A stretch of DNA of 30,923 bases, from the NCBI GenBank assembly GCA_023807065.1, contig JAJJLU010000569.1, positions 1 through 30,923 on the forward strand. The letters run 5' to 3'. Within the stretch, counting starts at the first letter, position 1. Each line of letters opens with the position of its first letter. Below are positions 18,201 through 23,715 of this stretch, in pieces. A program made the position numbers and the translations under genes. Origin of the DNA: Isotricha intestinalis. Its lineage: Eukaryota; Ciliophora; Litostomatea; Vestibuliferida; Isotrichidae. A model generated the notes under the pieces. That model was not told the origin of the DNA, did no database searches, and saw only the letters and a list, made by a program, of their open reading frames with translations.

Positions 18201-20866
18201 ATAGTAATTATCCACCTACAACCACTAAATGTTATGAATGTCAAAATGGTTATAACGGGGAAAAACTTAAGAACGGAGGAGATGAAGTTACATGTACTAG
18301 GGCTAATGTTTTATATAATTTCTATAAGGGACAAATTTATCAAGGTGAAATTGAATTACCAATAACAAAGAAAGAAATATTTGAAGATAACTTTGCACTT
18401 TACTTCCAAGTCCAATTTAACTTCCCATATTATGATTTAGATAATTACTATAAATTCATGGAATTAGGAACATTGAAAATAGTAAGAAAAGAAAATATTT
18501 TAGTAATATTAATTGGAGGAAAAGATCAACTTGAAATTCCACTTTATGACCCATATAATACATGGAATCATGTGTTTATAATTTTCTCAGGTACTCAAGT
18601 TTCAGTTTCAACTCATGCAGGAACATTCTTAAAACAAGTATCAATGAAATCAACAGGAATTAGCGGAATTAAAGGAGATAAAATATATGTTAGTAATATA
18701 GGTTATTCAACATCACTTACCAATACAATTCTAACTAATAGTGATGATTATGAAAATGTTAAACAACCTGAACCTGTAGGTTATGATGTATGTGGCCCTG
18801 ACTGTGCTTATTGTGAAAATGGTTATTGTAAAGTTTGTGGATCTGGATATGATTCTAGAGATTCTACTACTTGTGACAATGGAAGAATATTATTTACTCC
18901 TGTTTTTGGACAACCAGATCAATATGAAAATCTTCTTAACAGATTTGAAGTTTTCCCTCAAAGTCAGAGAAGTAAATATATTAGACTTTCTAAATGGAGT
19001 TACCATGTTCTCATTGAATTTAATTCACTTCCAAAAACTCAATTCTCTTTTATTAGAGCCTATGATTATGATGGAATATATTCACTTGAAGGTGTAATAG
19101 ATTATAATACTGGAAAAATGATATTCTATGTTACACCAGCAACAAACCCAACAAAGTCATATTCACTTGAACTTAATTTACCATACAAACCAACTTTCCC
19201 AATGCTTTTCATTGCTATTTCCTATGCTAATCAAAATTTAAAATTAGTTGCAGCTGAATCAAAAATTAATTATGTCGCTCAAGAATATAGACTTCCAGAA
19301 ATTTTAGGATTCTTCGCTCAACAATTTGGATTTGATATTTATTCACCAATTGCAGCAAAGATGACTAATGTCATTTTCTATAAACACAAATCATTATCAT
19401 TAGATGAAATGAAATCTCAAATTCCATTCAGAACAAGAAAAATACAAGAAGCTTGTAGTTTAGGTACTGCATCACTTTGTACAAAATGTTCGACAGGTAA
19501 ACTTGAAAACGGTCTTTGTATTCCAACTGATACAAATGCAGTTAAAATGCTCCTATTTGCAGAATATTATCAATTTAATGAAAACGTTCCACAAACAACT
19601 ACTTCAATTACACTTGCCAATACTGAAGCCTTTACTGTTTCATTCGTTTTCAAAATTTCTTCTGTATTAAAGAGAATTTGCAATATTATAAAATTAACTG
19701 CTGGAAATAATGATTATTTCTCAATGAGATATAATCCAATTAATGATAGATTTACTTTAACATTTGGAAAGAAATCTTATACCACTGGAGTAGTATTTAG
19801 CAATGCAAATACACCATATCAATTCTTTAAAGTAAGTCTTCAATACCAAGTCAGAGGAGGATCTCTTTTATTTAAAGTAAGATATCTCGATGGAACTACA
19901 CTTCTTCAAGAAAGTGCTACAGCAAGTTCTGGTCTTTCATACTATCCATATGGAGATTATAAGATTATTTTAGGATACAGTGTATTAAATTCAGAACAAG
20001 GAGCCTTTGAAATTGGAGGTGTCGAATTCTTTGATAAATACCTTTCAAATAAAGAACTTGAATTATTTGAATATAATGGTCTTCAAGAATGTGAAAACGC
20101 ATGTTATAAGATTACTCAAGGTGTTTGTACTTTCAATGTTGATCCAAGTGATACAAATATTGGTTTAGATTCATATAGGGCTTACAGTAATGCTCAACTT
20201 TTCTATGGACTTACTATTAATGATATTAGTAGATATTATTCATTCAATCATTATCTTGTTTCATTCACACTTAATACAACAGAATTTAATTCACAAAAAT
20301 ATTCAGCTAATCCATCAGTACTTTTCGTTTTTACTGATGATGGTCAAAATACTCTTCAAAATATGGATATTTCACAAACAATTCCCGAAAATATTTTAGA
20401 AAATGCATTTACAATGTCATTAAAAGGAACAGTTCTCGAATTAAAATTGCCTACAAAGACTTGGTCAACTGCACAAAAGAGATCAGTTAAATCATTCTTA
20501 ATAGGTAGTACTGCTTTAACTAGTGATATAACATTTAATATTTATGTTGATGTATCTAGAAATGTTATTAAAGGTTCTTTAACTTATAAAGGAAGTTCAT
20601 TCCAATTTGATTTAGAATTAGAAAGTGAACAACAAGCTATGCCTTTAGGTTGGATGACTGTTGTTTATGCTCATCCCTCTCTTTCTAATTTCAATGTTCT
20701 TTTTGATAAGAATTTAGATTCTATTTTCTATGATAGTGGCTTGAATCATGAAACTTCATTAAGTTGTATTTCTACTTCTGATTATGATGTTTATTGCCCT
20801 AATTGTGCAGCTAAATTCAGACCTTATGATGCAGGATGCAATACTGTTTTATTCGACCATCTATAA
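6236..20866 (+). CDS. giant secreted furin-like cysteine-rich protein with C-terminal beta-sandwich modules (4876 aa)
   Basis: A single uninterrupted frame of 4876 codons. The N terminus is a signal peptide (hydrophobic residues 9-19). Residues about 25-390 form a unique, mostly helical domain with scattered Cys. Residues about 392-3118 are roughly 56 units (hand count) of about 49 residues on the pattern CPxGxYxxxxxxCxxCxxxCxxCxxxxxCxxCxxGYxxxxxxC, the growth-factor-receptor/furin-like repeat. From about 3120 to the end the design changes: eight segments of 160-215 residues rich in beta strands (3125-3315, 3348-3512, 3546-3728, 3761-3976, 4021-4183, 4216-4405, 4431-4617, 4636-4842) resemble LamG/concanavalin-like sandwiches, separated by single Cys-rich linkers and closed by a Cys-rich end. 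There is no C-terminal membrane helix or GPI-like tail, so secretion or non-covalent surface attachment is inferred. Such Cys-rich proteins are expanded in ciliates and other protists. Exact function is unknown. Confidence 0.9.
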   Translation: MSIHLFKKFIILLLILCVRSLKTKARRYSFIQKSEGQSSIDTECFLNGPESSESSGCFLSSPGDLADQVDKKLDDLESTCGAVYETDEINVALNAAQKLGELKEMIVNGDQVSESDISDLKQVLIKTFNVKSSDLSNIDSRFVKAGNEGVINYIKDYCAKNNIPQFLENKYVNYLKLNEAKAYLDNFPDDQKKECLKFQEENLNTFELAYSDVTNELTPLKSQDFGKSIRLEPSGFDRGGYAIAYWLLAEPEKLNEPQSYASGYVDNKKILEFREESCRNNKVTSVGNQKMEINTVAKCAEYELEILLFQKVCTGYQCELHSFNSFINSHYNASTNELSKEMIEKLDIQISDRAINPKLYVDFVANEENINRLVADMLPGMYDHVKELIDTCEKGPEHCEYINAKGECLVCEKGYNYVDGICRIGCPDGSYQLDDHRCGECDENCNICTGPKQCTECKNNTVFYEGECFEKCPDGTFPVNNVCESCGDDCLYCSSETYCEKCKKGTYFYEGKCVTECPVGTYLDIVNMVCDKCKDGCESCSSYEVCKSCEEGYYKYDESKCVKECPDTFRKNPDTQSCEKCIENCRKCSEAPYECEDCEDGYSLLKDKTCGGCPEGQVSFKKVCIDCQDQEKCVKCNSNNIRECLKCKDNSYLQPNKTCLDSCDPGYYANEYNECEKCVMENCEKCDNKECYECMDDYYLFNNTKCPKECPDGYISVGRQCVQCSDPRCLKCSEYDLSVCTKCDYPNEVLKNGKCVKECGEGYVQEGQECVECIEGCKQCGNKILCEICDTENGYYFLNGKCVKNCGSGSRANPITGVCDECSTSNCDSCPNDKEVCKDCKEGYVLYNNICYERCPVGTFLSQDQRHCEDCDAKCAECHNKKTCIRCKIPYVLQGEECQTECENGYYDSERVCYECQNPNCEKCSSEDSTKCTKCPAGTFFYKGNCLTLCPDDTYEGTDNECFPCSPNCKTCSVTSDNCESCPPGLKLSKGECKSECPERTTEVDGTCVPCSDPRCLYCKVGDPDDCLTPGNGTVLKCNETNHCHPDDKCLDTQYVNENKKCEDCKEHCIRCQNGKTCDKCDSDYYLKNDECVPNCGSGFIEGHDGKCHQCKNSCEKCKEDDNECCTSCPPKTFKLNCDCVSSCGDKYWEDSEERLCKPCEDENCLKCSNNGKTCDECAKDFYLDVKGEKCIPKPCPPGSSPFNGRCKKCLVDGCESCPESTDQCILCLKPKVWVDAMRCDENCHSGYMELHYEDKADHSYCEKCLDPHCITCVDDIDKCVECEIGTYLLDNKCVSACPEGYREENGKCIKCNIPNCKKCNSKDECLDCVKDLVLKLNGNCGENCDTGSYEKDGKCIKCPDLALECDENTIFKCESPYLISKDGKSCVDKCPSGSVEVNGQCTICKTDENCDTCEKDLITCRNCKGDYVLQENKCIPQCDNGYYEENKKCKKCMDNCYKCTDAKTCKECIAPFVVHNEECIGICPPGYYKGDKKCHNCIEGCEVCDNGEVCRVCKDGYLLENGECVKVCSSNYYKFSEKECRKCDENCLQCDGPKQCKLCEDPYLIHKGECVKQCPSGMVAVNKECEPCGEHCSKCTEPNKCTACEAGYSVFEGKCVKPCPTTYFNDEGVCNPCIDHCDLCTDNYKLYTKEAGEERLRSCDKCSNGYNYSPLNDECVQNCPVGQSPFEGECVPCQADNCLECKNEITSCSSCPTGLYLYNGDCVTPCPQKTYVNGEECSPCAGDCQTCNNPKDCLSCPTGLILNDGRCTSECDAGEAPVNGKCEKCPEPHCDSCNPQKLSECLVCEEGLYLDDEGKCVKECKKGYYEDMDSGKCQECPGEHCDKCPNGDKCTKCEDGYVIQNGVCKLTCDNHYVERHGECVICTDKNCAVCDNMNLDTCKRCDLPFVLMDNKCLNQCPPGSYPVDLVNQFVCKQCVETCATCITAEECTSCKNPLYLKEGKCVSDCEAHYVPIDGVCKSCSQTPCVKCSASDTAQCYECSNGYYLNNEHQCVTDCGDGYYPKDGKCISCGDDKCSVCATQNQCTKCAPGSVLYKGKCLPLCVPGTYEEEDECLPCGDPDRCGTCYPLKPSYCKECQIGYLSEGQCLDSCPEGTYPDDLTKTCKKCSTGCKICKDDNTCYDCYEGLFLDTVDKTCNDKCKSYQVAVNGVCKDCTQRYCITCQPDDLSKCTQCNPEMFIYNGLCVTKCPDGTYERGNYCYDCEANCTHCTDEATCTECIDGKVEYNYDCYDQCSQNYVNVDGHCKKCTDDKCLVCDPKDLGKCLTCEPEYINDNGNCIKTCGPSKYYNQLLQRCEPCFEGCEVCDNPQTCQKCIKPLLLDEQNTVCTYACKDTWYAEKQEKPDHCEKCENTNCKNCCPTIPIHCLTCPDGSFMFTEESGLNDCLKECPEGYIGNPATKKCQKCGEGCAACKDTPETCTKCIEGYKLISGNRCVPIVDCPEGTVEREGVCLKCKDPYCLQCDALNVNKCLKCAETHILNEDECIPNCPDGMYEVEIAGRRTCKPCDGRCKTCSNAESCDECADKYTFVEGSRVCDICQPPSMVIGNVCVTCKAEGCAVCIEGEPEKCRICEDKLVLFGDQCYADCPKGYYKENGKCIACDTNCEVCSGIDQCTKCIEGTFLNGGKCVTECPDGTVGIDGVCQKCAQDDCLKCPTAVDVCTECKTILYNGKCIDQCPEGTVQYGKACVKCSENCLKCDLTQCHKCIKGLILKENNCVEECGDGFYPKDDRVCVECSTKNCLQCGNDDVCLVCKPGFYINDENECVNPCPDGYFGNDETGTCEKCPIGCTFCKSAKECIKCNDGYSHFEGICIKPCPERYTSVVQQCTPCLQDSCAECAPGDPKKCVKCDDYIYNGVCQSECPEGTYANLLTKECIDCDPKCKKCSAEKCLECKSEFYMDNGVCTNKCGEGKVNVNGICESCEASGCKVCSSNLKVCFECIKPLILYEGKCVESCPTGYYNDSVNNQCQQCDYSCDTCTAKDTCILCKAGYYKLGTQCLTSCPEGMYEDCKETARTCENCDPACKTCVLGTNSDCIECANGYVMYNKQCIKSDSCPSGTYYDSTAGLCQKCKVPYCESCVDEEVCKTCKKGFKLNANGVCEETHTLTNIIEDFDLFSKGNAADPVFKSAATKKFSDYQGTGVGSNDVTFTFYFRSLIPNLKSNLDVLSVINEMKSAYNYKFYVDASDERCKVAVYGNDENKPEAKLDVANCEYSNIYDWKFVSMTLSKTEGGNFRVTVHSKIENKEDKTIEVPSGNYYNLIEPSAYILLGKNGVSNFNIGKLNIMDYSPTDEDLNRLTKFLPSDCDYFCTDCKDTCRSCPNGIIPINSRCEAQTLKETPELNTQNSPIEFSFKDQFDNKLAADAYGFTEWIYVKGDNANRESVMSSEVNGVPYVNLTIQNGILSFNDYQLQHNKLQPGEWYYLVVSMLKDSVNIVIKDRQGKSSSQTLKNQPFIRHYKDFKYNLHSPGSKAIGGTMKARVYINNLPSDDIMRGDEKAIQCSQNCLKCDPTLKCTSCSDGYTLTNSGLCEEVSASPDDFTLLDNLFDIFNKEERTYEVPYDGNLTISFNLRKKTHSNMYQDNNNFNILAYKNSKAGDKISLIKETIPSDFKSVYTIKDDKNQFSHDYTDEMPDFLLFNLLYNKYKNKIDATITDFGTGKTYSYSLDVPDNDNIKYLVFGDEKGIELNYQFGNLKVYNGLAKGDLFTAINKKPVEIGGICSEYNWETGLCLRCNYDVKSSAPHECKSRGYAWQPATLFGYNDWSEMKPDVLTNKIFGTDPVGINGDYGILYFRFLMGKFTEGAKYRIACYSNDKLKTFIPTNYRGDLNICIQVVVKNNLGYIEFLLNDWTPVTVSTKGFSFKEKEVVRGLIGFDAPNKLFQYSLRHAIDVTNAVEGTYNYQHYPERLQQSGTLSVWGVEDTGFDKKLFTVPHCYLDVIKLHPNVRYADSLYNSLEANYYPKVPTCAQGCDSCVWDYSNYPPTTTKCYECQNGYNGEKLKNGGDEVTCTRANVLYNFYKGQIYQGEIELPITKKEIFEDNFALYFQVQFNFPYYDLDNYYKFMELGTLKIVRKENILVILIGGKDQLEIPLYDPYNTWNHVFIIFSGTQVSVSTHAGTFLKQVSMKSTGISGIKGDKIYVSNIGYSTSLTNTILTNSDDYENVKQPEPVGYDVCGPDCAYCENGYCKVCGSGYDSRDSTTCDNGRILFTPVFGQPDQYENLLNRFEVFPQSQRSKYIRLSKWSYHVLIEFNSLPKTQFSFIRAYDYDGIYSLEGVIDYNTGKMIFYVTPATNPTKSYSLELNLPYKPTFPMLFIAISYANQNLKLVAAESKINYVAQEYRLPEILGFFAQQFGFDIYSPIAAKMTNVIFYKHKSLSLDEMKSQIPFRTRKIQEACSLGTASLCTKCSTGKLENGLCIPTDTNAVKMLLFAEYYQFNENVPQTTTSITLANTEAFTVSFVFKISSVLKRICNIIKLTAGNNDYFSMRYNPINDRFTLTFGKKSYTTGVVFSNANTPYQFFKVSLQYQVRGGSLLFKVRYLDGTTLLQESATASSGLSYYPYGDYKIILGYSVLNSEQGAFEIGGVEFFDKYLSNKELELFEYNGLQECENACYKITQGVCTFNVDPSDTNIGLDSYRAYSNAQLFYGLTINDISRYYSFNHYLVSFTLNTTEFNSQKYSANPSVLFVFTDDGQNTLQNMDISQTIPENILENAFTMSLKGTVLELKLPTKTWSTAQKRSVKSFLIGSTALTSDITFNIYVDVSRNVIKGSLTYKGSSFQFDLELESEQQAMPLGWMTVVYAHPSLSNFNVLFDKNLDSIFYDSGLNHETSLSCISTSDYDVYCPNCAAKFRPYDAGCNTVLFDHL

Positions 20867-20977
20867 ATTAAACAAAATAATAGGTAAAAATTATTAACTT
20901 TATTTTTTATTTTTATATAAATTAATAATAAATATGTTAAAAAATGTTTTTTTTATATTTATAAAAATAATAAAAAA

Positions 20978-21343
20978 ATGAAGTGTATAATATTATTACT
21001 ATCATTATTTACTTTATCTTTTCAACAAGAAATCATACTTCAATCTCAACCATTAGATGTAGTAAAATGTTTATTACAATCAGAAGTATTATTAAATGAT
21101 TTGAAAAGAATAGTGGAATTAATTAAAGAAAAAGATTATTTGAAATTAGTGTTTGAATTAATTGAAATGTATCCTTCTGCGTATGAAGAAATTATGAAAT
21201 GTCTTCAAACTGATATTAATTTAGAAAAATCTTTAAATGAGATTCTTAAACCTTATTCTCGAAAAATAAATTCTCAAAATATTAAAATAGGAAAAACAAA
21301 AAAAAATAATTTTTCTGGTGGAGGAGGTGGTCATAGCTTTTAA
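20978..21343 (+). CDS. small secreted helical protein with Gly-rich tail
   Basis: A 121-residue protein with a clear signal peptide (1-16, MKCIILLLSLFTLSFQ). The mature part is predicted helical and holds two cysteines, Cys31 and Cys75, each in a KCL(L/Q) context, that could form one disulfide bridging two helices. The end is basic and then SGGGGGHSF. It lies 111 bases downstream of the giant Cys-rich gene on the same strand and is likewise predicted secreted, so a functional link is possible but unproven. I do not recognise the family; two cysteines are too few for a saposin. Short A/T-rich flanks and a good ATG support a real gene. Confidence 0.65.
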   Translation: MKCIILLLSLFTLSFQQEIILQSQPLDVVKCLLQSEVLLNDLKRIVELIKEKDYLKLVFELIEMYPSAYEEIMKCLQTDINLEKSLNEILKPYSRKINSQNIKIGKTKKNNFSGGGGGHSF

Positions 21344-21884
21344 ATAAAGATTTTATTTCTTTTATCTTTTAAATGAGAAAAAACTAAATTATTTTTTCTT
21401 TATAAAATAAAACATTATTATTGTTTATATTAACATATTTTTTAATAGAAGACTTAATTAAAGAAAAAGATGTTTTAAAATAATATTAATATCCTAAAAA
21501 TAATATATAAAAATTGACTCTTTAAAAAACAAAAAAACCTTAAATGTTAATATCATCATAAATATCTCACACAATTCCTCAATAAAAGGTTATTAATTGG
21601 AATTCATTTGTTATTTAAAGATATAAGAAAATAGTAAAAAGAATAAAAAATGAGAATATTTTTTGTAGTTTGTTAATTATAAATAAATTTATATTAAATT
21701 TAATCAATTAATTTTAAATAATTAATTTAAATGAATTCTGAAAATATTCATAGTGAAAATGATTTAATATTTAATATTTATAATTTAGCCTAAATACCTT
21801 TTAAGTATTATATATATTTTAATTATTAAATAATAATAGCAAATTTGAATTAATATATTTACTTAATTTTTATTTCATATATAA
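21344..21884. other. A/T-rich intergenic region with a short broken reading frame
   Basis: About 540 bases without an intact gene. The one noteworthy item is an ATG at 21731 with 20 codons (MNSENIHSENDLIFNIYNLA) to the TAA at 21791. Beyond that stop the frame continues with IPFKYYIYFNY before the next stop. This reads like the start of a broken gene, but it is too short to name. The rest is A/T-rich spacer, presumably including the promoter of the Ser/Arg-rich gene at 21885. Confidence 0.4.
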
Positions 21885-22538
21885 ATGTCCTCTCCAAAGA
21901 GAGAAGAAAAAGACATTTTTTCAGATGACTCAATATCTCAGAGTAAATCACCATCAATAACAAAATCATCTCCAGTAAATTCTCTTCACACATATGATTC
22001 TCATTCTAGATCTCGTTCTCAGTCACCAGAAGCATCTCCATATTTTTCAAATACTCTTCCATCAAAATTCATAATGAAAAACGGTTGTTGTAAAGATTGT
22101 ATGAGAGCATTTTCCAAAACAGGAAAATCTTGTTTATGTCAAGTTCCCAAAAGCGAAAGGAAATATACTTTAAGTGAGAAAGGTTGTAATTTTTGTGGTT
22201 GTCATGGTTGTAATCCTATTGATGTTAGAAAAGATAAAAGAAGTGAAATGAAGAGATTATTGAGAGAAGATAAAAATTTACAATATAAAAATCAAAGATT
22301 ACTTGATTCTGATGATGATGAATTAAAAATCAATATTAAGGATGTTGATTCCTGGAATTTAAAAAAAAAAGAATTTTTGGAAGAAATGCAAAAAATTCTT
22401 AAATGTAATCCATATTTAATGGGCTTTGGAGCCCCTTTGAGAACTCCTGGTTATATTCTTGGGTATATTCCTAATAAAAATGTTCCTAAGAGAAGAAGGA
22501 ATGAAAGAGATAATTACAGAAGGAAAGAATCTTATTAA
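21885..22538 (+). CDS. Ser/Arg-rich protein with a nine-cysteine putative zinc-binding module
   Basis: A 217-residue protein. Residues 1-60 are Ser/Pro-rich and disordered, with RSRSQSPEASP at 42-52, typical of nuclear RNA-processing proteins and SRPK/CDK-type phosphorylation. Residues 68-109 hold nine cysteines (68, 69, 72, 83, 85, 101, 104, 106, 109) within CCKDCMRAFSKTGKSCLCQV and KGCNFCGCHGCNPID, likely binding two or more zinc ions. A basic, charged region follows, and then a conserved-looking C-terminal segment PYLMGFGAPLRTPGYILGYI and a basic tail PKRRRNERDNYRRK. I recognise the general look (nuclear, RNA-linked) but cannot name the family with certainty. Function is inferred only from composition. 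Confidence 0.75.
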   Translation: MSSPKREEKDIFSDDSISQSKSPSITKSSPVNSLHTYDSHSRSRSQSPEASPYFSNTLPSKFIMKNGCCKDCMRAFSKTGKSCLCQVPKSERKYTLSEKGCNFCGCHGCNPIDVRKDKRSEMKRLLREDKNLQYKNQRLLDSDDDELKINIKDVDSWNLKKKEFLEEMQKILKCNPYLMGFGAPLRTPGYILGYIPNKNVPKRRRNERDNYRRKESY

Positions 22539-22715
22539 CAAAAATAGTTTTTTATATTTTTTTATATTTTTACACAGGGAAAAATTTTATGATTATTTTG
22601 TATTATTTTTAAATTATATTATTTTTATATATGTAAAGTTAGTTTTAATATGAAATTTTAAATTTTATTTGAAAAATATAAAAATCTAATATTATTATTT
22701 ATTTAATAGAAAATA

Positions 22716-23540
22716 ATGTTAAAGATGGCATTTACTCCAGGGATAAAACAGAATAATAAAATTAACTCAAAAATAATAATATCAAGTGCTCCTTATCATA
22801 ATTTTAAATCATCTTCTACAAGTAATATATTTTTAGATACTACAATTTCATCACCAAATGTGAAAAATATGATAAAAGCAGTTTCAACTATTTTACAAAG
22901 TCAATTAAATGAAGATTTAAATTTAGGAAAGACAATAAGTAAAAAAAGTGATTTATATTTTTTTTCAGAGGAAAAATATATAGATGAATATCCTCAATAT
23001 TTTGATAAACAAAGAATAGAAAATATAAGAAAAATTCCTACTTTAGATGATATGATAAATTTCATTGAAGCATTATATAATTGTGTTCAATTTTCTTCTG
23101 AATGTTGTATAATAAGTTTAATTTATATTAATAGAATTATTGCTTTAACTGGTTTAAGTTTACAAACTACAAATTGGAGACCTTTAATTTTTGTTTCTTT
23201 AATGATAAGTCAAAAAATATGGGATGATAAATATTTATCTAATGGTGATTTCTCTTATATTTATCCATTCTTTGAAAAGAATCAATTAAATATTTTAGAA
23301 ATGAAATTTTTAGAAATGATTCAATATAATGTTTATGTTAAATTAAGTGTATATATGACTTTTTATTTAGAATTAAAAGCACTTGTTTTTGAAAATCCTG
23401 TTAACAAAGCTTTAACTAGATTTGAGGTCAGAAAAATGGAATTTTTAATTAAACCAAAAGTTGAGAAAAAATTAAGGAGAATGAAAAGTGAAGGAAAATT
23501 TCTTATTGAAGGAGAACATTCAAACTATGTTATAAATTAG
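22716..23540 (+). CDS. cyclin Y / PHO80-like cyclin
   Basis: A 274-residue protein. A disordered N terminus of about 100 residues precedes a single cyclin box (about 104-225): TLDDMINFIEALYNCVQFSS, ECCIISLIYINRII, TNWRPLIFVSLMISQKIWDD, LNILEMKFLEMIQYNVYVKL and SVYMTFYLELKAL. The NWRxLxFxxLxxxxKxWDD and ExxFLExxxxNVxVxxSVYxxYYxxL signatures are those of cyclin Y and PHO80-type cyclins, whose partners are PCTAIRE/PFTAIRE or PHO85-type kinases acting in signalling rather than the core cell cycle. No kinase partner lies nearby. A second Met is four codons in (22725), so the start could be either. It ends with TAG, the only TAG stop in the window, and converges on the hydrolase gene. Confidence 0.88.
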   Translation: MLKMAFTPGIKQNNKINSKIIISSAPYHNFKSSSTSNIFLDTTISSPNVKNMIKAVSTILQSQLNEDLNLGKTISKKSDLYFFSEEKYIDEYPQYFDKQRIENIRKIPTLDDMINFIEALYNCVQFSSECCIISLIYINRIIALTGLSLQTTNWRPLIFVSLMISQKIWDDKYLSNGDFSYIYPFFEKNQLNILEMKFLEMIQYNVYVKLSVYMTFYLELKALVFENPVNKALTRFEVRKMEFLIKPKVEKKLRRMKSEGKFLIEGEHSNYVIN

Positions 23541-23715
23541 TAAATTTATTAGTTTAATTTATATATGATTGGAGCTTTGTAAATGTTTTTTTAATTAATT
23601 TGGAACTTATTTAATTATTATTTTATGCTTGTTTTTGAATTAAATTTTGCTTTTATATATTGTTATTAAAGATTTTTTTATATATTATTTCTATTTATAA
23701 TAAATTTTTGATTTT

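Noticed and set aside
21450..21482. GACTTAATTAAAGAAAAAGA-like stretch similar to the ELIKEKD coding segment of the small secreted gene at about 21115, suggesting a decayed duplicate.
   Set aside because: Similarity covers only about 33 A-rich bases and does not extend on either side. Likely chance in this base composition.
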